DNA from: Bradyrhizobium stylosanthis
GTDB lineage: Bacteria; Pseudomonadota; Alphaproteobacteria; Rhizobiales; Xanthobacteraceae
DNA length: 64,000 nucleotides
Direction: 5' to 3'
Assembly: GCF_001641335.1 (NCBI RefSeq)
Contig: NZ_LVEM01000001.1
Coordinates: 1,710,580-1,774,579 of the forward strand
The number at the start of each line of letters is the position of its first letter. Position 1 is the first letter of the stretch. The translations under genes were made by a program, and so were the position numbers. The notes under the pieces were generated by a model. That model did not search any database, was not told the DNA's origin, and saw nothing but the letters and a program-made list of their open reading frames with translations. Positions 18,218 through 28,896 of this stretch are shown here, piece after piece.

Positions 18218-18985
18218 ATGCCTTCGCTGCGTCTGCTTGCTCCCGCGCTGTTTGCGCTCGCCATCTTCGGCGCAGCCGCGCCCGCGTCGGCCGACAGCTT
18301 CTCCGATGCCCAGCGCACCGACATCGAGGCCATCATCAAGAACTACCTCGTCACCCACCCCGAGGTGCTCGAGGAAGCGATGACCGAGCTCAGCAAGCGC
18401 CAGGCCGCGGCCGAAACGCAGAAGCACGAGGCCAGCATCGCGCAGAACTCCGAGGCGATCTTCAACTCGCCGCGCCAGGTCGTGCTCGGCAACAAGGACG
18501 GCGACGTCACCTTCGTCGAGTTCTTCGACTACAATTGCGGTTATTGCAAACGCGCGATGACCGACATGCTGGACCTCATGAAGGCCGATCCGAAGCTGAA
18601 GGTCGTGCTGAAGGAGTTTCCGGTGCTGAGCCAGGGCTCGGTGGAAGCGGCGCAGGTCGCCGTCGCCGTGCGCATGCAGGATCCCACCGGCAAGAAGTAT
18701 CTCGACTTCCACCAGAAGCTGCTCGGCGGCCGCGGCGCGGCCGACAAGGCGCGCGCGCTGCAGGCGGCCAAGGAAGCCGGCCTCGACACCGCGAAGATCG
18801 AGAAGGACCTCGCCAGCCCCGAAGTGCGCGCCACCATCGAGGAGAACTTCAAGCTCGCCGAAGCGATGGGCATGAACGGCACGCCGAGCTACGTGATCGG
18901 CAAGCAGATCGTGATCGGCGCTGTCGGCCTCGAAGGCCTCAAGGAAAAGATCGGCATTGCCCGCTGCGGCAAGGCAACCTGCTGA
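18218..18985 (+). CDS. DsbA-family periplasmic thiol oxidoreductase
   Basis: 255 residues. Signal peptide (about 1-26, ending ASADS), an N-terminal helical segment and a thioredoxin/DsbA-like domain with the redox motif NCGYC (Cys107, Cys110). The cis-proline loop is GTPSYVIG (about 214-221). It resembles the DsbA/ScsC/Com1-like group, which oxidise or isomerise disulfides in the periplasm. The ATG at 18218 has gagga 7 bases upstream; a TTG two codons earlier is less likely. It ends at a clear terminator. Confidence 0.9.
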   Translation: MPSLRLLAPALFALAIFGAAAPASADSFSDAQRTDIEAIIKNYLVTHPEVLEEAMTELSKRQAAAETQKHEASIAQNSEAIFNSPRQVVLGNKDGDVTFVEFFDYNCGYCKRAMTDMLDLMKADPKLKVVLKEFPVLSQGSVEAAQVAVAVRMQDPTGKKYLDFHQKLLGGRGAADKARALQAAKEAGLDTAKIEKDLASPEVRATIEENFKLAEAMGMNGTPSYVIGKQIVIGAVGLEGLKEKIGIARCGKATC

Positions 18986-19019
18986 TTGCACATTTTCCGA
19001 TATTGGACGACGCGAGAAG

Positions 19020-19043
19020 GCCGGCTGAAAAGCCGGCTTTTTT
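19020..19043 (+). terminator. Rho-independent terminator after the DsbA-like gene
   Basis: gccggct-gaaa-agccggc followed by six T: a 7-bp stem with a GAAA tetraloop and U-tract, 35 bp after the stop codon. Confidence 0.92.
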
Positions 19044-19195
19044 CGTGGGACAAACCGTGGCGCGATCCTGCCAAATCGTTCATCCGGCATTCAACAAACA
19101 AATGCCGCGGAACAGGCGAAGTTCCGGAACAACTCAAATCTCCTTTCGTTGTCGGCGCGGGCAATGACGCAAGAAACCACGTGAGGAGAATTTCG

Positions 19196-20044
19196 ATGTT
19201 GAACCGCTTTATGATCTCGGTTGCCGCAGTCGCACTCGTCGCGGGCACCGGTCTGGCGAACGCACAGGACAAGGGCCGCGACACTGGCGGCGCTGGCGCG
19301 CAGCAGCAGATGCAGCACTCGCAGCCTTCCGGCGGCGCCGCTGAGCGCGGCTCGATGGGCCGTGACTCCAATCATGAGAAGGGCACCGTTGGCCAGGCCG
19401 GCGGCGCCGGCAGCATGAAGTCCGGCACCGCGGCCGAGGACAAGTCCTCCGGCGCGATGAAGGACGAGCATCAGGGCCGCGAGATGAACAAGAACGCAGC
19501 CGAGGACAAGGCCGGCGCGACCAAGGGCCAGCGCACCGACGAACGCGCGCAGGGCCAGCAGGACAAGTCCAAGAGCATGAGCCAGGACACCAGCAAGCCC
19601 GGCGCGAAGGACAAGGACATGAAGGCTGAGGGCAGCAAGAGCGGCACCTCGACCAACAACGCCGAGAACCAGAAGGGCAGCACGACCACCAACCAGAATG
19701 CCCAGGGCCAGACCGGCACCAGCACTAACCAGAACGCCCAGGGCCGGACCGGCACGAACACGACTGTCGGCCAGGCCGGCGCCGGTGCCAAGCTCACGAC
19801 CGAGCAGCGGACCCAGATCACGTCCGTGATCCGCGAGGAGCGCGTGCGGCCGGTGACCAACGTGAACTTCTCGATCTCGGTCGGTACCCGCATTCCGCGC
19901 GAGGGCATCGAGCTCCACGCCCTGCCGTCGCGGGTCGTGACGATCTATCCGGAGTGGCGGACCTACAAGTACGTCCTGGTCAAGGAGGAGATCGTGATCA
20001 TCGATCCGGACACCTACGAGATCGTGGCAGTCCTGAACGTCTAA
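19196..20044 (+). CDS. Secreted DUF1236-family protein with low-complexity N-terminal half
   Basis: 282 residues. Signal peptide (1-23, ending ANAQ), then about 180 residues rich in Lys, Gln, Gly, Ser, Thr and Asn with many short repeats (NQNAQGQTGTSTNQNAQGR). The C-terminal DUF1236 domain (about 205-282) has the family pattern TNVNFSISVGTRIPREGIEL and ends EWRTYKYVLVKEEIVIIDP. The ATG at 19196 has a gtgaggag ribosome site; earlier in-frame codons run across the preceding terminator and are not coding. DUF1236 proteins are abundant secreted or periplasmic proteins of Rhizobiales with no known function. Confidence 0.87.
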   Translation: MLNRFMISVAAVALVAGTGLANAQDKGRDTGGAGAQQQMQHSQPSGGAAERGSMGRDSNHEKGTVGQAGGAGSMKSGTAAEDKSSGAMKDEHQGREMNKNAAEDKAGATKGQRTDERAQGQQDKSKSMSQDTSKPGAKDKDMKAEGSKSGTSTNNAENQKGSTTTNQNAQGQTGTSTNQNAQGRTGTNTTVGQAGAGAKLTTEQRTQITSVIREERVRPVTNVNFSISVGTRIPREGIELHALPSRVVTIYPEWRTYKYVLVKEEIVIIDPDTYEIVAVLNV

Positions 20045-20066
20045 GGCCGTAGACCGGCAACCTCAG

Positions 20067-20092
20067 GGGGCGGGCAGCAATGCCCGCCCTTT
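20067..20092 (+). terminator. Terminator after the DUF1236 gene
   Basis: ggggcgggca-gcaa-tgcccgccctt forms a GC-rich stem with a short loop, 23 bp after the stop codon. The T-run is weak. Confidence 0.75.
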
Positions 20093-20271
20093 GCCGTTCG
20101 CCCGCCAGCCATCCTTTGGACTGGTTAACAAGCAATTTCCGTAGTTTCCGCACAGGTTTTTGCATGCCGGATGAGGTGCTTGAACCCTCCCCTAAGGCCC
20201 TTCAAGGCTTCCCCTAGGACGCTTTGTTACCTATAACCCCGCCACGCCGAAGCACCTCTGCCGGGACAAGA

Positions 20272-20739
20272 ATGGCTGAACCAGCAACCGATACGATCCT
20301 CGTTCTCAACGGGCCGAACCTCAACATGTTGGGGACGCGCGAGCCCGAAAAGTATGGTCACGCGACCCTTGCCGACGTCGAGGCACTGTGCCGCGAGACG
20401 GCCGCGTCGTTCGGCCTCAAGGCCGATTGCCGGCAGTCCAATCGCGAGGGCGAGCTGATCGACTTCGTCCACGAGGCGCATGCCCGCAAGATGAAGGGCA
20501 TCATCATCAACGCCGGCGGCTATTCGCACACCTCGATCGCGCTGCATGACGCGCTGCTCGCGGTGCAGATCCCGACGGTCGAGGTGCACGTCACCAACAT
20601 CCACGCCCGCGAGAGCTTCCGTCACCACTCCTACACCGCGCGCGCGGCCTTCGCCTCGCTGTGCGGTTTCGGCATCGAAGGCTACCGCCTCGCCATCCAG
20701 GGCCTTGCCGCCAAGCTCGGCATCAAGCCCAAAGCCTGA
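20272..20739 (+). CDS. aroQ: 3-dehydroquinate dehydratase, type II
   Basis: 155 residues. It catalyses the third shikimate step, 3-dehydroquinate to 3-dehydroshikimate, as a cytosolic dodecamer in this family. Motifs: [18 protein letters not shown] with catalytic Arg23 and Tyr28, [17 protein letters not shown] and [18 protein letters not shown] with the catalytic His. The ATG at 20272 gives the normal family length. An aroQ-accB-accC order is common in alphaproteobacteria. Confidence 0.96.
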   Translation: MAEPATDTILVLNGPNLNMLGTREPEKYGHATLADVEALCRETAASFGLKADCRQSNREGELIDFVHEAHARKMKGIIINAGGYSHTSIALHDALLAVQIPTVEVHVTNIHARESFRHHSYTARAAFASLCGFGIEGYRLAIQGLAAKLGIKPKA

Positions 20740-20774
20740 CGCTCCCATCACACAGAACATTCGGATCAAACAAC

Positions 20775-21269
20775 ATGGCGCGCCAGCCAGACGACAAAGC
20801 AGCCGCAAAGTTTTCCAGCGAGGATTCCGCGCTCGTCCGCGAGCTCGCCCTTCTGCTCGATGAGACCAGCCTCACCGAGATCGAGATCGAGCGCGCGGGC
20901 CTGCGCCTGCGCGTCGCCCGCAACATCAGCGTGGCCGCGACCATGCCGATGCCGATGGCAGCCGCTCCCATGGCCATGCCGGCAGCCGTTGCCGCCGCGG
21001 CGCCTGCCGCTGCCGCGGCTGACCTCTCGAAGCATCCGGGCGCCGTGACCTCGCCGATGGTCGGCACCGCTTATTGGGCGCCCGAGCCCGGCGCCAAGCC
21101 GTTCATCGAGGTCGGCAGCAAGGTCTCGGTCGGCCAGACGCTGCTGATCATCGAAGCCATGAAGACCATGAACCAGATCCCCTCGCCCCGCGCCGGCACG
21201 GTGACGCAGATCCTGGTCGAGGACGGCCAGCCGGTCGAATACGGCGAGCCGCTCGTCATCATTGAGTAA
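20775..21269 (+). CDS. accB: Biotin carboxyl carrier protein of acetyl-CoA carboxylase
   Basis: 164 residues. An N-terminal structural segment, an Ala/Pro/Met-rich linker (about 53-85) and a C-terminal biotinyl domain. The biotin lysine is Lys130 in [10 protein letters not shown]. It carries carboxybiotin between AccC and the carboxyltransferase in the first step of fatty acid synthesis. It lies 35 bp after aroQ and 59 bp before accC, so the three probably form one operon. Confidence 0.97.
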   Translation: MARQPDDKAAAKFSSEDSALVRELALLLDETSLTEIEIERAGLRLRVARNISVAATMPMPMAAAPMAMPAAVAAAAPAAAAADLSKHPGAVTSPMVGTAYWAPEPGAKPFIEVGSKVSVGQTLLIIEAMKTMNQIPSPRAGTVTQILVEDGQPVEYGEPLVIIE

Positions 21270-21328
21270 TCGATGAGGGCGGCCAGCCGCCCTCGCCGCG
21301 TCACGCGCGCCAGTCCCCTAAGGACACC

Positions 21329-22687
<1,359 letters not shown>

Positions 22688-22796
22688 ATCCGTCGCTTGA
22701 GGGAACCCATTGCCTTCGCGGGCGTTTTGAGCAGTCGGGAGCTGTTCGAAAAAGGGGCGTCGGAATTCCGTTGTTAAAGTACGAGGCGACACCGTC

Positions 22797-24314
22797 GTGA
22801 CGGCTGAAGCGCAGCGGCGGCGCGCATTCTGGCAGGTCCTGCTGTTCGCAGCGGGCCTTTTGGTGCTGACCGCGATCAGCGCCGGCTCGGTCTACCTCGT
22901 CAACAAGGCGCGCGGCGACAGCGAATGGGTGGTTCACACCATCGAGGTGGAGAACCAGATCAACTCGCTGCTGCTCGAGCTGCGACGGGCCGAGAGCGGG
23001 GCGCGCGGCTATCTGCTGACGCAGGGACCGGATTTCCGGTCGGACCACGACAAGGCCGTTGCGGCGATCGTCCCGGCCCTCGACAAGCTCACACGCCAGA
23101 TCGGCGACAATCCCGCGCAGCGCGAGGGCATCGAGAAGCTGAGCGCGGCGATCGAGACCCGCCTCGGCCAGTTCGCACGCGAGATGGAATTCGTCCGCCA
23201 GGGCGAGGTGGACAAGGCCACCGCCCTCGTCCGGGAGGCTGCCGCCGGCAACACCACGACCACGATCAGCAACCTTGCCAACGCGATGATCCGCGAAGAG
23301 GAACGGCTGTTCCGCCTTCGCTCCGAAAATGCCGACCGCAGCCAGACGCTCGCCGCCTCGCTCACCGGCATCGGCTCGGGCCTCGTCGTCGTGCTGGCCC
23401 TGATCTCGATCTGGCTGGTACGGCGATCCGCGCAGGCGCGCGATGACGCCGAGAACCGCCTGCGCGATGCCTACGCCAATTTGGAAGCCGTCGTCGACGA
23501 GCGCACGGCAGACCTGCGCGAGGCCAACAACGAGATCCAGCGCTTCGCCTATATCGTGAGCCACGATCTGCGCTCGCCGCTCGTCAACATCATGGGCTTC
23601 ACCAGCGAGATCGAAGAGCTCGGCGGCGATATCTTCCGCCGCGTCAGCAGCCTCACCCACGTGCCTGCGGACGGGCCGCCGCTGGCCTCCGGCGAGGTCG
23701 CGCTGGAAGGGGCCGACCAGCAGCTTTCGGCCGATTTCTCCGAGGCGCTCGGCTTCATCAAATCGTCGATCGCCAAGATGGACCGGCTGATCTCGGCGAT
23801 CCTCAACCTCACCCGCGAGGGCCGGCGCGAATTCCAGCCGGAAAAGATCGACGTCCGCGAGTTCGTCGAGGCCATCGTGTCGACGCTGGCGCACCAGGCC
23901 GCCGAGGCGCAGGCGGAGATCCACGTCGAGCCGCTGCCTGATATCATCAGCGACCGCCTGGCGCTGGAGCAGATTTTCTCCAATCTGATCGACAACGCCA
24001 TCAAGTACCTGAAGAATGGCGTGCCCGGCGAGATCAGAATTCGCGGGCGCACCAAGCTCGGTTACGCTATCTTCGAGGTCAGCGACAACGGCCGCGGCAT
24101 CGACGCTAGGGACCATCAGCGGATATTCGACCTGTTCCGCCGCGCCGGAACCCAGGACAAGCCGGGACAAGGCATAGGCCTTGCACATGTGCGTGCACTT
24201 GTGCGCCGTCTCGGCGGCACCATGTCGGTATCGTCGGAACTGAACGCGGGCAGCACCTTCACCATCACGCTGCCCATTGCATGGAACGCAAGCACCCGGA
24301 ACACAGATCGATGA
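22797..24314 (+). CDS. Membrane sensor histidine kinase with CHASE3 domain
   Basis: 505 residues. Two membrane helices (about 11-36 and 190-208) flank a CHASE3 extracytoplasmic sensor domain with the hallmark LRRAESGARGYLLTQ. A short coiled coil leads to the HisKA dimerisation domain with phospho-acceptor His256 in YIVSHDLRSPL. The HATPase_c domain shows N-box NLIDNAIKYL, DNGRGID and GQGIGLAHV. The likely start is GTG at 22797. The stop overlaps the start of a CheY-like regulator (ATGA), so the pair is translationally coupled. Confidence 0.9.
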   Translation: MTAEAQRRRAFWQVLLFAAGLLVLTAISAGSVYLVNKARGDSEWVVHTIEVENQINSLLLELRRAESGARGYLLTQGPDFRSDHDKAVAAIVPALDKLTRQIGDNPAQREGIEKLSAAIETRLGQFAREMEFVRQGEVDKATALVREAAAGNTTTTISNLANAMIREEERLFRLRSENADRSQTLAASLTGIGSGLVVVLALISIWLVRRSAQARDDAENRLRDAYANLEAVVDERTADLREANNEIQRFAYIVSHDLRSPLVNIMGFTSEIEELGGDIFRRVSSLTHVPADGPPLASGEVALEGADQQLSADFSEALGFIKSSIAKMDRLISAILNLTREGRREFQPEKIDVREFVEAIVSTLAHQAAEAQAEIHVEPLPDIISDRLALEQIFSNLIDNAIKYLKNGVPGEIRIRGRTKLGYAIFEVSDNGRGIDARDHQRIFDLFRRAGTQDKPGQGIGLAHVRALVRRLGGTMSVSSELNAGSTFTITLPIAWNASTRNTDR

Positions 24315-24751
24315 CGCAACCAGTCACCATCATCATGGTCGAGGACGACGAGGGCCACGCCCGGCTGATCGAACGCAATATCCGCCGCTCCGGCGTCAAC
24401 AACGAGATCGTCTCGTTCGAGAACGGCACCGATGCGATCAAGCACCTGTTCGGCGCCGACGGCAGCGGGCTGTCCCAGAAGGGCAACGCCCTCCTGATCC
24501 TGCTCGACCTCAATCTACCCGACATGAGCGGGATCGACATCCTCAAGCAGATCAAGGAAAACAAGTATCTCAAGGCCTCGCCCGTGGTCGTGCTGACCAC
24601 GACCGACGATTCCCAGGAGATCAAGCGCTGCTACGAGCTCGGCTGTAACGTCTACATCACCAAACCCGTCAACTACGAGAATTTCGCCAACGCCATCCGG
24701 CAGCTCGGGCTGTTCTTCTCGGTCATCCAGGTCCCGCCTGCCGCCACATGA
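24311..24751 (+). CDS. Single-domain response regulator
   Basis: 146 residues, one receiver domain of the CheY/Rcp1-like type without an output domain. The phospho-acceptor is Asp66 in LLDLNLPDMSG; the acidic pair is in MVEDDEGH and the conserved Lys in ITKPVNY. The ATG at 24311 overlaps the stop of the CHASE3 kinase by four bases, and its own stop overlaps the next gene by four. It is probably phosphorylated by that kinase and passes the signal to the downstream hybrid protein. Confidence 0.9.
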   Translation: MTQPVTIIMVEDDEGHARLIERNIRRSGVNNEIVSFENGTDAIKHLFGADGSGLSQKGNALLILLDLNLPDMSGIDILKQIKENKYLKASPVVVLTTTDDSQEIKRCYELGCNVYITKPVNYENFANAIRQLGLFFSVIQVPPAAT

Positions 24752-25851
24752 ATCAGAGAACGCCGACCCTGCTCTATATCGACGACGACGACGCGCTCGC
24801 GCGGCTGGTCAGTCGCGGCCTGACGCGGCGCGGCTACAGGGTCGTTCATGCCGCCAGCGGCGAGGAAGGCCTCGACCACATCCGCCGCGCGGAGACGCAG
24901 GGCGGCATCGACGTCGTGGCGCTCGACCAGTACATGCCGGGGCTCGACGGCCTCGAGACGCTCGAGCAGATCATGGCGATCCCGGGCGCGCCGCCAGTGG
25001 TGTTCGTCACGGCCTCGCAGGATTCAAGCATCGCGGTCACGGCGCTGAAGGCGGGCGCGGCCGATTATCTCGTCAAGGACGTCAAGGGCGATTTCATCCC
25101 CCTGCTCCACGTCGCTGCCGAGGGCGCGCTGCGCCAGGCCGAATTGCAGAAGGCGCGCGAGGAAGCCGAAGCCGAGATCCATGCCTCGCGCGACCGCTAC
25201 GCCGCGCTTGCCGCCGAACGCGAGCTGCTGCTGCGCGAGGTCAACCATCGCGTCGGCAACTCGCTCCAGATCATCGCCTCGCTGCTGCACCTTCAGGCCA
25301 GCTCCGCCGGGCAGGAAGAGGTCAAGGCCGCGCTGACCAATGCGATGGGCCGCGTCGCCGCGGTCGCGCAGGTGCATCGCCGCCTCTACACCTCGCAGGA
25401 CCTCAAGAGCGTGGTGCTGAACCAGTATCTGGACTCGCTGCTGGAGGATCTGCGCCGCTCGGCCGAGGGCAACCGGATGTCGCGCCTGACGCTGAAGGCC
25501 GAGCCGATCGAGATCGACCCGGACCGTGCCGTCGCCGTCGGCATCATCGTCAACGAACTGGTGATGAACGCGGTGAAATACGCCTATCCCGACGGCGCCG
25601 GCCCGATCCATGTCGAGCTGACCTCGCAAGGCGAGGATCTCCAGCTCACGATCACCGACAACGGCGTCGGCGACAACGTCAAGGCCGATCCGCGCTCCAC
25701 CGGCATGGGCCAGCGCATCGTCGCGGCGATGGCCAGCAAGCTGGACGCCTCGGTGGAGCGTGACCCCGCCCATTCCGGAACCCGCATCGTGCTGCGGTTC
25801 CAGCGCACGCCGCCCGCGCCCGGCAAGGCCAGCACCGCCGCCGCGAGCTGA
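24748..25851 (+). CDS. Receiver-HisKA_2 histidine kinase (response-regulator kinase)
   Basis: 367 residues with reversed order: receiver domain first (about 7-125, Asp60 in [11 protein letters not shown]), then a coiled-coil linker, a HisKA_2 domain with His167 in [16 protein letters not shown] and an HATPase_c domain ([18 protein letters not shown]). HisKA_2 kinases are frequent in alphaproteobacteria and often act in the general stress or light response. It has no membrane segment, so it is a soluble third member of the cascade. The start overlaps the previous stop (ATGA). Confidence 0.9.
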   Translation: MNQRTPTLLYIDDDDALARLVSRGLTRRGYRVVHAASGEEGLDHIRRAETQGGIDVVALDQYMPGLDGLETLEQIMAIPGAPPVVFVTASQDSSIAVTALKAGAADYLVKDVKGDFIPLLHVAAEGALRQAELQKAREEAEAEIHASRDRYAALAAERELLLREVNHRVGNSLQIIASLLHLQASSAGQEEVKAALTNAMGRVAAVAQVHRRLYTSQDLKSVVLNQYLDSLLEDLRRSAEGNRMSRLTLKAEPIEIDPDRAVAVGIIVNELVMNAVKYAYPDGAGPIHVELTSQGEDLQLTITDNGVGDNVKADPRSTGMGQRIVAAMASKLDASVERDPAHSGTRIVLRFQRTPPAPGKASTAAAS

Positions 25852-25907
25852 CCTACCACCCTTGCCCCCATCGCAACCGCACAACGATCCTGCTATTGTC
25901 GCAAGCC

Positions 25908-26588
25908 ATGACTTCGCGCGATTCCGCTTCGTCTGAGATCACGCCGGCCGTGCTGCTGCGCGCCTATGCCTGCGGCATCTTTCCGATGGCCGAGAGCGCC
26001 GACGATCCGACCCTGTTCTGGGTCGAGCCGGAGCTGCGCGGCGTCATCCCGCTCGACGGCTTTCGCGTCGCCTCGCGGCTTGCACGCACCGTGCGCTCGG
26101 ATGCGTTCCGCGTCACCGTCAACACCGCCTTCAAGGCCACGATCGCCGGCTGCGCCGCGCCGCAGGAAGGACGCGAGGACACCTGGATCAACAAGCGCAT
26201 CCGCGACCTCTATGGCGGCCTGTTCGAGCTCGGCCATTGCCACAGTGTCGAAGCCTGGCAGGGCGACGACCTCGTCGGCGGGCTCTACGGCGTCAGTCTC
26301 GGGCGCGCCTTCTTCGGCGAGAGCATGTTTCACACCGCGCGCGATGCCTCCAAGGTCGCGCTGGTACATCTGGTCGCGCGGCTGATTCATGGCGGCTTCG
26401 AGCTGCTCGACACGCAATACGTCACCGAGCATCTGAAAAGCTTTGGCGCGGTGGAGATATCGCGGCGGCGTTACACCGCGCTGCTCGACAAGGCGCTCGC
26501 CGGCGATCCCGGCGAATTCCTCAGGCTCTCGCCCGGCGACGAGATCCCGGGCGCGCGCGCGCTCGAGATCATCGCCTCACGGCAATAA
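25908..26588 (+). CDS. aat: Leucyl/phenylalanyl-tRNA-protein transferase
   Basis: 226 residues. It adds Leu or Phe from aminoacyl-tRNA to N-terminal Arg or Lys of proteins, making them N-degron substrates for ClpAP. Motifs: [39 protein letters not shown] and [21 protein letters not shown] at 25908 gives normal length; a TTG four codons upstream is possible. Convergent with a DUF2155 gene, an arrangement found in other Rhizobiales. Confidence 0.96.
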   Translation: MTSRDSASSEITPAVLLRAYACGIFPMAESADDPTLFWVEPELRGVIPLDGFRVASRLARTVRSDAFRVTVNTAFKATIAGCAAPQEGREDTWINKRIRDLYGGLFELGHCHSVEAWQGDDLVGGLYGVSLGRAFFGESMFHTARDASKVALVHLVARLIHGGFELLDTQYVTEHLKSFGAVEISRRRYTALLDKALAGDPGEFLRLSPGDEIPGARALEIIASRQ

Positions 26589-26595
26589 TCCAGCT

Positions 26596-27594
26596 TTACC
26601 GGCTGCCGAACCCGGGAATACCGAACAGACCCGGCCGCTGCTCCGGCGGCGGAGGCGGTGGCGGCGCGGCTTGCGGCTGCTGCATCGGCGGCAATGGCTG
26701 CGGCGGACGCTGCTGCACCTGCTTAGGGGCGGCCTTCTTCTGTGCTGCGGGCGGCGGCGGAGGCGCGGGCTTGGTCGCGGGATCCGGTGCCGCGGTCGCA
26801 ACGGTCTGCTGCGGCTCTTTGCAGTCGGTCAGCCAGATGTCGTAGATCGGATGCTCGACGCCATGCAGGCCGGGGCTTGCGGCATACATCCAGCCCGAGA
26901 AGATCCGCTTCACTTCGCCCTGCAAGGTGATCTCGTCGACCTCGACGAAAGCGTCGGTGTTGGCGGCCTCCGTCGCAGGCCGCGTGTAGCAGGCGTCGGT
27001 CTTGACGCGGAGCGCACCGAACTGGACGGTCTCGCCGATCTCCTCGTCGAAATTGATGATGCGCCCGGTGATCTTGTCGAGGCCGGAGAAGGTCGCCTTC
27101 TTGTTGACGATCTTCTGGGCCGGCGGCTCGGTCACGACCTCGTCGCCCGGCTGCAGGCTTGCCGGCGTCTGCGGTACAGGACCACCGGGTGCGCCCTTCT
27201 GACCGGGCTGGCGCTGACCGGGCGCGCCCGGCTGGGCGGCACCTGGCGGCGCGACGGCGACGGGCGGCGGCTGGTTCGGCGGGGCGACGGGCGAGCCCGG
27301 CGGCGGCGCCAAAGGCTGGGTCTCCACCGGCCCGGGCAAGGCATTGCCCTGGCGTCCGGTCGGCGGCGGCATCGGGCGCGACGGCAGGACGCGGCCCTGC
27401 GGCGGCAGCTCGGGGACCTCTTCGTCGTCGTCGGGTACCTGCGGCTGCGGCTGGCCGCGCGGAATGCTGCCCGGCGGCCGCGGCGGCGGATCGGAGAAGA
27501 TCGTGCCGATCTGCGCCTGAGCGGGCGTCGCAACCGTCAGCGCGGTGGCGGCCAGCAGCGCCGCAAGGCCTGTCAGGGTAATGGTTTTGAACAT
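26596..27594 (-). CDS. Secreted DUF2155-domain protein
   Basis: 332 residues from the chosen ATG. Signal peptide MFKTITLTGLAALLAATALTV ending AQAQ, a long Pro/Gln/Gly-rich linker, the DUF2155 domain (about residues 165-250; ATFSGLDKITGRIINFDEEI and IFSGWMYAASPGLHGVEHPIYDIWLTDC) and a second Pro-rich tail. DUF2155 proteins occur only in alphaproteobacteria, usually near aat or the NDUFA12 gene; the function is unknown. An ATG at 27633 would add 13 residues; neither start has a strong ribosome site, and the signal peptide favours the shorter form. Confidence 0.85.
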   Translation of the reverse strand: MFKTITLTGLAALLAATALTVATPAQAQIGTIFSDPPPRPPGSIPRGQPQPQVPDDDEEVPELPPQGRVLPSRPMPPPTGRQGNALPGPVETQPLAPPPGSPVAPPNQPPPVAVAPPGAAQPGAPGQRQPGQKGAPGGPVPQTPASLQPGDEVVTEPPAQKIVNKKATFSGLDKITGRIINFDEEIGETVQFGALRVKTDACYTRPATEAANTDAFVEVDEITLQGEVKRIFSGWMYAASPGLHGVEHPIYDIWLTDCKEPQQTVATAAPDPATKPAPPPPPAAQKKAAPKQVQQRPPQPLPPMQQPQAAPPPPPPPEQRPGLFGIPGFGSR

Positions 27595-27841
27595 CTCGCG
27601 CGGCTTCAACAGCGAATCGGGCTTGTTGGACATTCTACAGGGGATACCGCCGCTCGCAGGTCCTCCGGTTAACACGCCGAATACGGCGGGGGAAGGGCGG
27701 CATCCCTGCCCTTCCCGGCGCCGGCTGGCCAGACCGGTTCGCGGATGGGATAGTCGGACGCCCCTCCCCGGGGCCTGAGGCGGGCCTTCGCCCTCCGAAA
27801 TCGACGTCCAGCCAGAACCCGAAGCCCCAGAGGTCGCCCCG

Positions 27842-28786
27842 ATGCCCGTTGTGCTCGATCCCGACGCCGCCGCTGTCTACAAGGCGTTCCAGGAGGCCGG
27901 CCGGCCCGCTTACGAGACCCTGACGGCCCCGGAGGCGCGCGCCTATTACGCGCAGGCACGCTTTGCCACCAATCCCGAGCCGCCCGAGCTTGCCCGGGTC
28001 GCCCCGCTCGCGATCCCGGCCCCGCACGGGACGATCCCCGCGCGCATCTACGTGCCGAAGCAGCCGCGCCAGCACGACGGTCTGTCGCCCGCTTTGGTGT
28101 TCTTCCATGGCGGCGGCTGGGTCATCGGCGATCTCGACTCCCACGATGTCGTCTGCCGCCAGCTCGCCGACGCAGGCGCCCTGGTCGTGATCTCGGTCGA
28201 TTACCGCCTCGGCCCCGAGCACAAGTTTCCTGCCGCCGCCGATGACGCGGTCGCCGCAACCCAATGGATCGCCGAGAACGCACGCAAGCTCGGCATCGAC
28301 GCGTCGCGCCTGTCGATCGGCGGCGACAGCGCCGGCGGCAATCTCGCCGCCGTCGTGGCACTCGCTGCGCGTGACACCGGCGGCCCGGCGATCGCCGGCC
28401 AGGTGCTGATCTATCCCGCGACCGATTTCGCCATGACGCACGGCTCGCACCGCGAGCCCGAGACCAGTGTGCTGCTGACGCATTCGGTGATCCGCTGGTT
28501 CCGCGATCACTATCTCAATGGCACCACCGACATCCACGACTGGCGCGCCTCGCCGGCGCGCGCGCAAGATCTTGCCGGCCTGCCGCCCGCCTACGTGCTG
28601 ACAGCCGGCGCCGATCCGCTGCGCGACGAAGGCGACGAATATGCCGCGCGCCTGAAACAGGCCGGCGTGCCCGTGGCCTACAAGCACTTCCCCGGCCAGT
28701 TCCACGGCTTTTTCACCATGGGCAAGCTGCTGCCACAGGCCAATGTCGCAGTGAACGAGATCGGCGCGTGGTTGAGGACCCTGTAG
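27842..28786 (+). CDS. Alpha/beta hydrolase, hormone-sensitive-lipase type esterase
   Basis: 314 residues. Oxyanion-hole motif FFHGGGWVIGD (about 88-97), nucleophile Ser163 in GGDSAGGN, with the Asp of the triad in GADPLRDEGD (about 260) and His in FPGQFHGFF (about 284). These features define the HSL family (bacterial esterases of family IV). Substrate unknown, probably short acyl esters. The TAG stop codon lies within the first bases of a dispersed repeat (GTAGCCCG). Confidence 0.9.
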   Translation: MPVVLDPDAAAVYKAFQEAGRPAYETLTAPEARAYYAQARFATNPEPPELARVAPLAIPAPHGTIPARIYVPKQPRQHDGLSPALVFFHGGGWVIGDLDSHDVVCRQLADAGALVVISVDYRLGPEHKFPAAADDAVAATQWIAENARKLGIDASRLSIGGDSAGGNLAAVVALAARDTGGPAIAGQVLIYPATDFAMTHGSHREPETSVLLTHSVIRWFRDHYLNGTTDIHDWRASPARAQDLAGLPPAYVLTAGADPLRDEGDEYAARLKQAGVPVAYKHFPGQFHGFFTMGKLLPQANVAVNEIGAWLRTL

Positions 28787-28872
28787 CCCGCATGAGCGAT
28801 AGCGAACTGCGGGACCGCTCTCGCCATCCGCAAACATTCGTCCCGGATATCGCTGCGCTCATCCGGGCTACG
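28783..28872. repeat. Dispersed palindromic repeat
   Basis: Begins gtagcccgcatgagcgatagcg and ends atccgggctacgg, related to the GTAGCCCGGATGAGCGAAGCG repeats at 47421 and 60734. Its first bases supply the TAG stop of the esterase gene. Confidence 0.8.
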
Positions 28873-28896
28873 GACCTTCACTGACGCTAGATCGAG

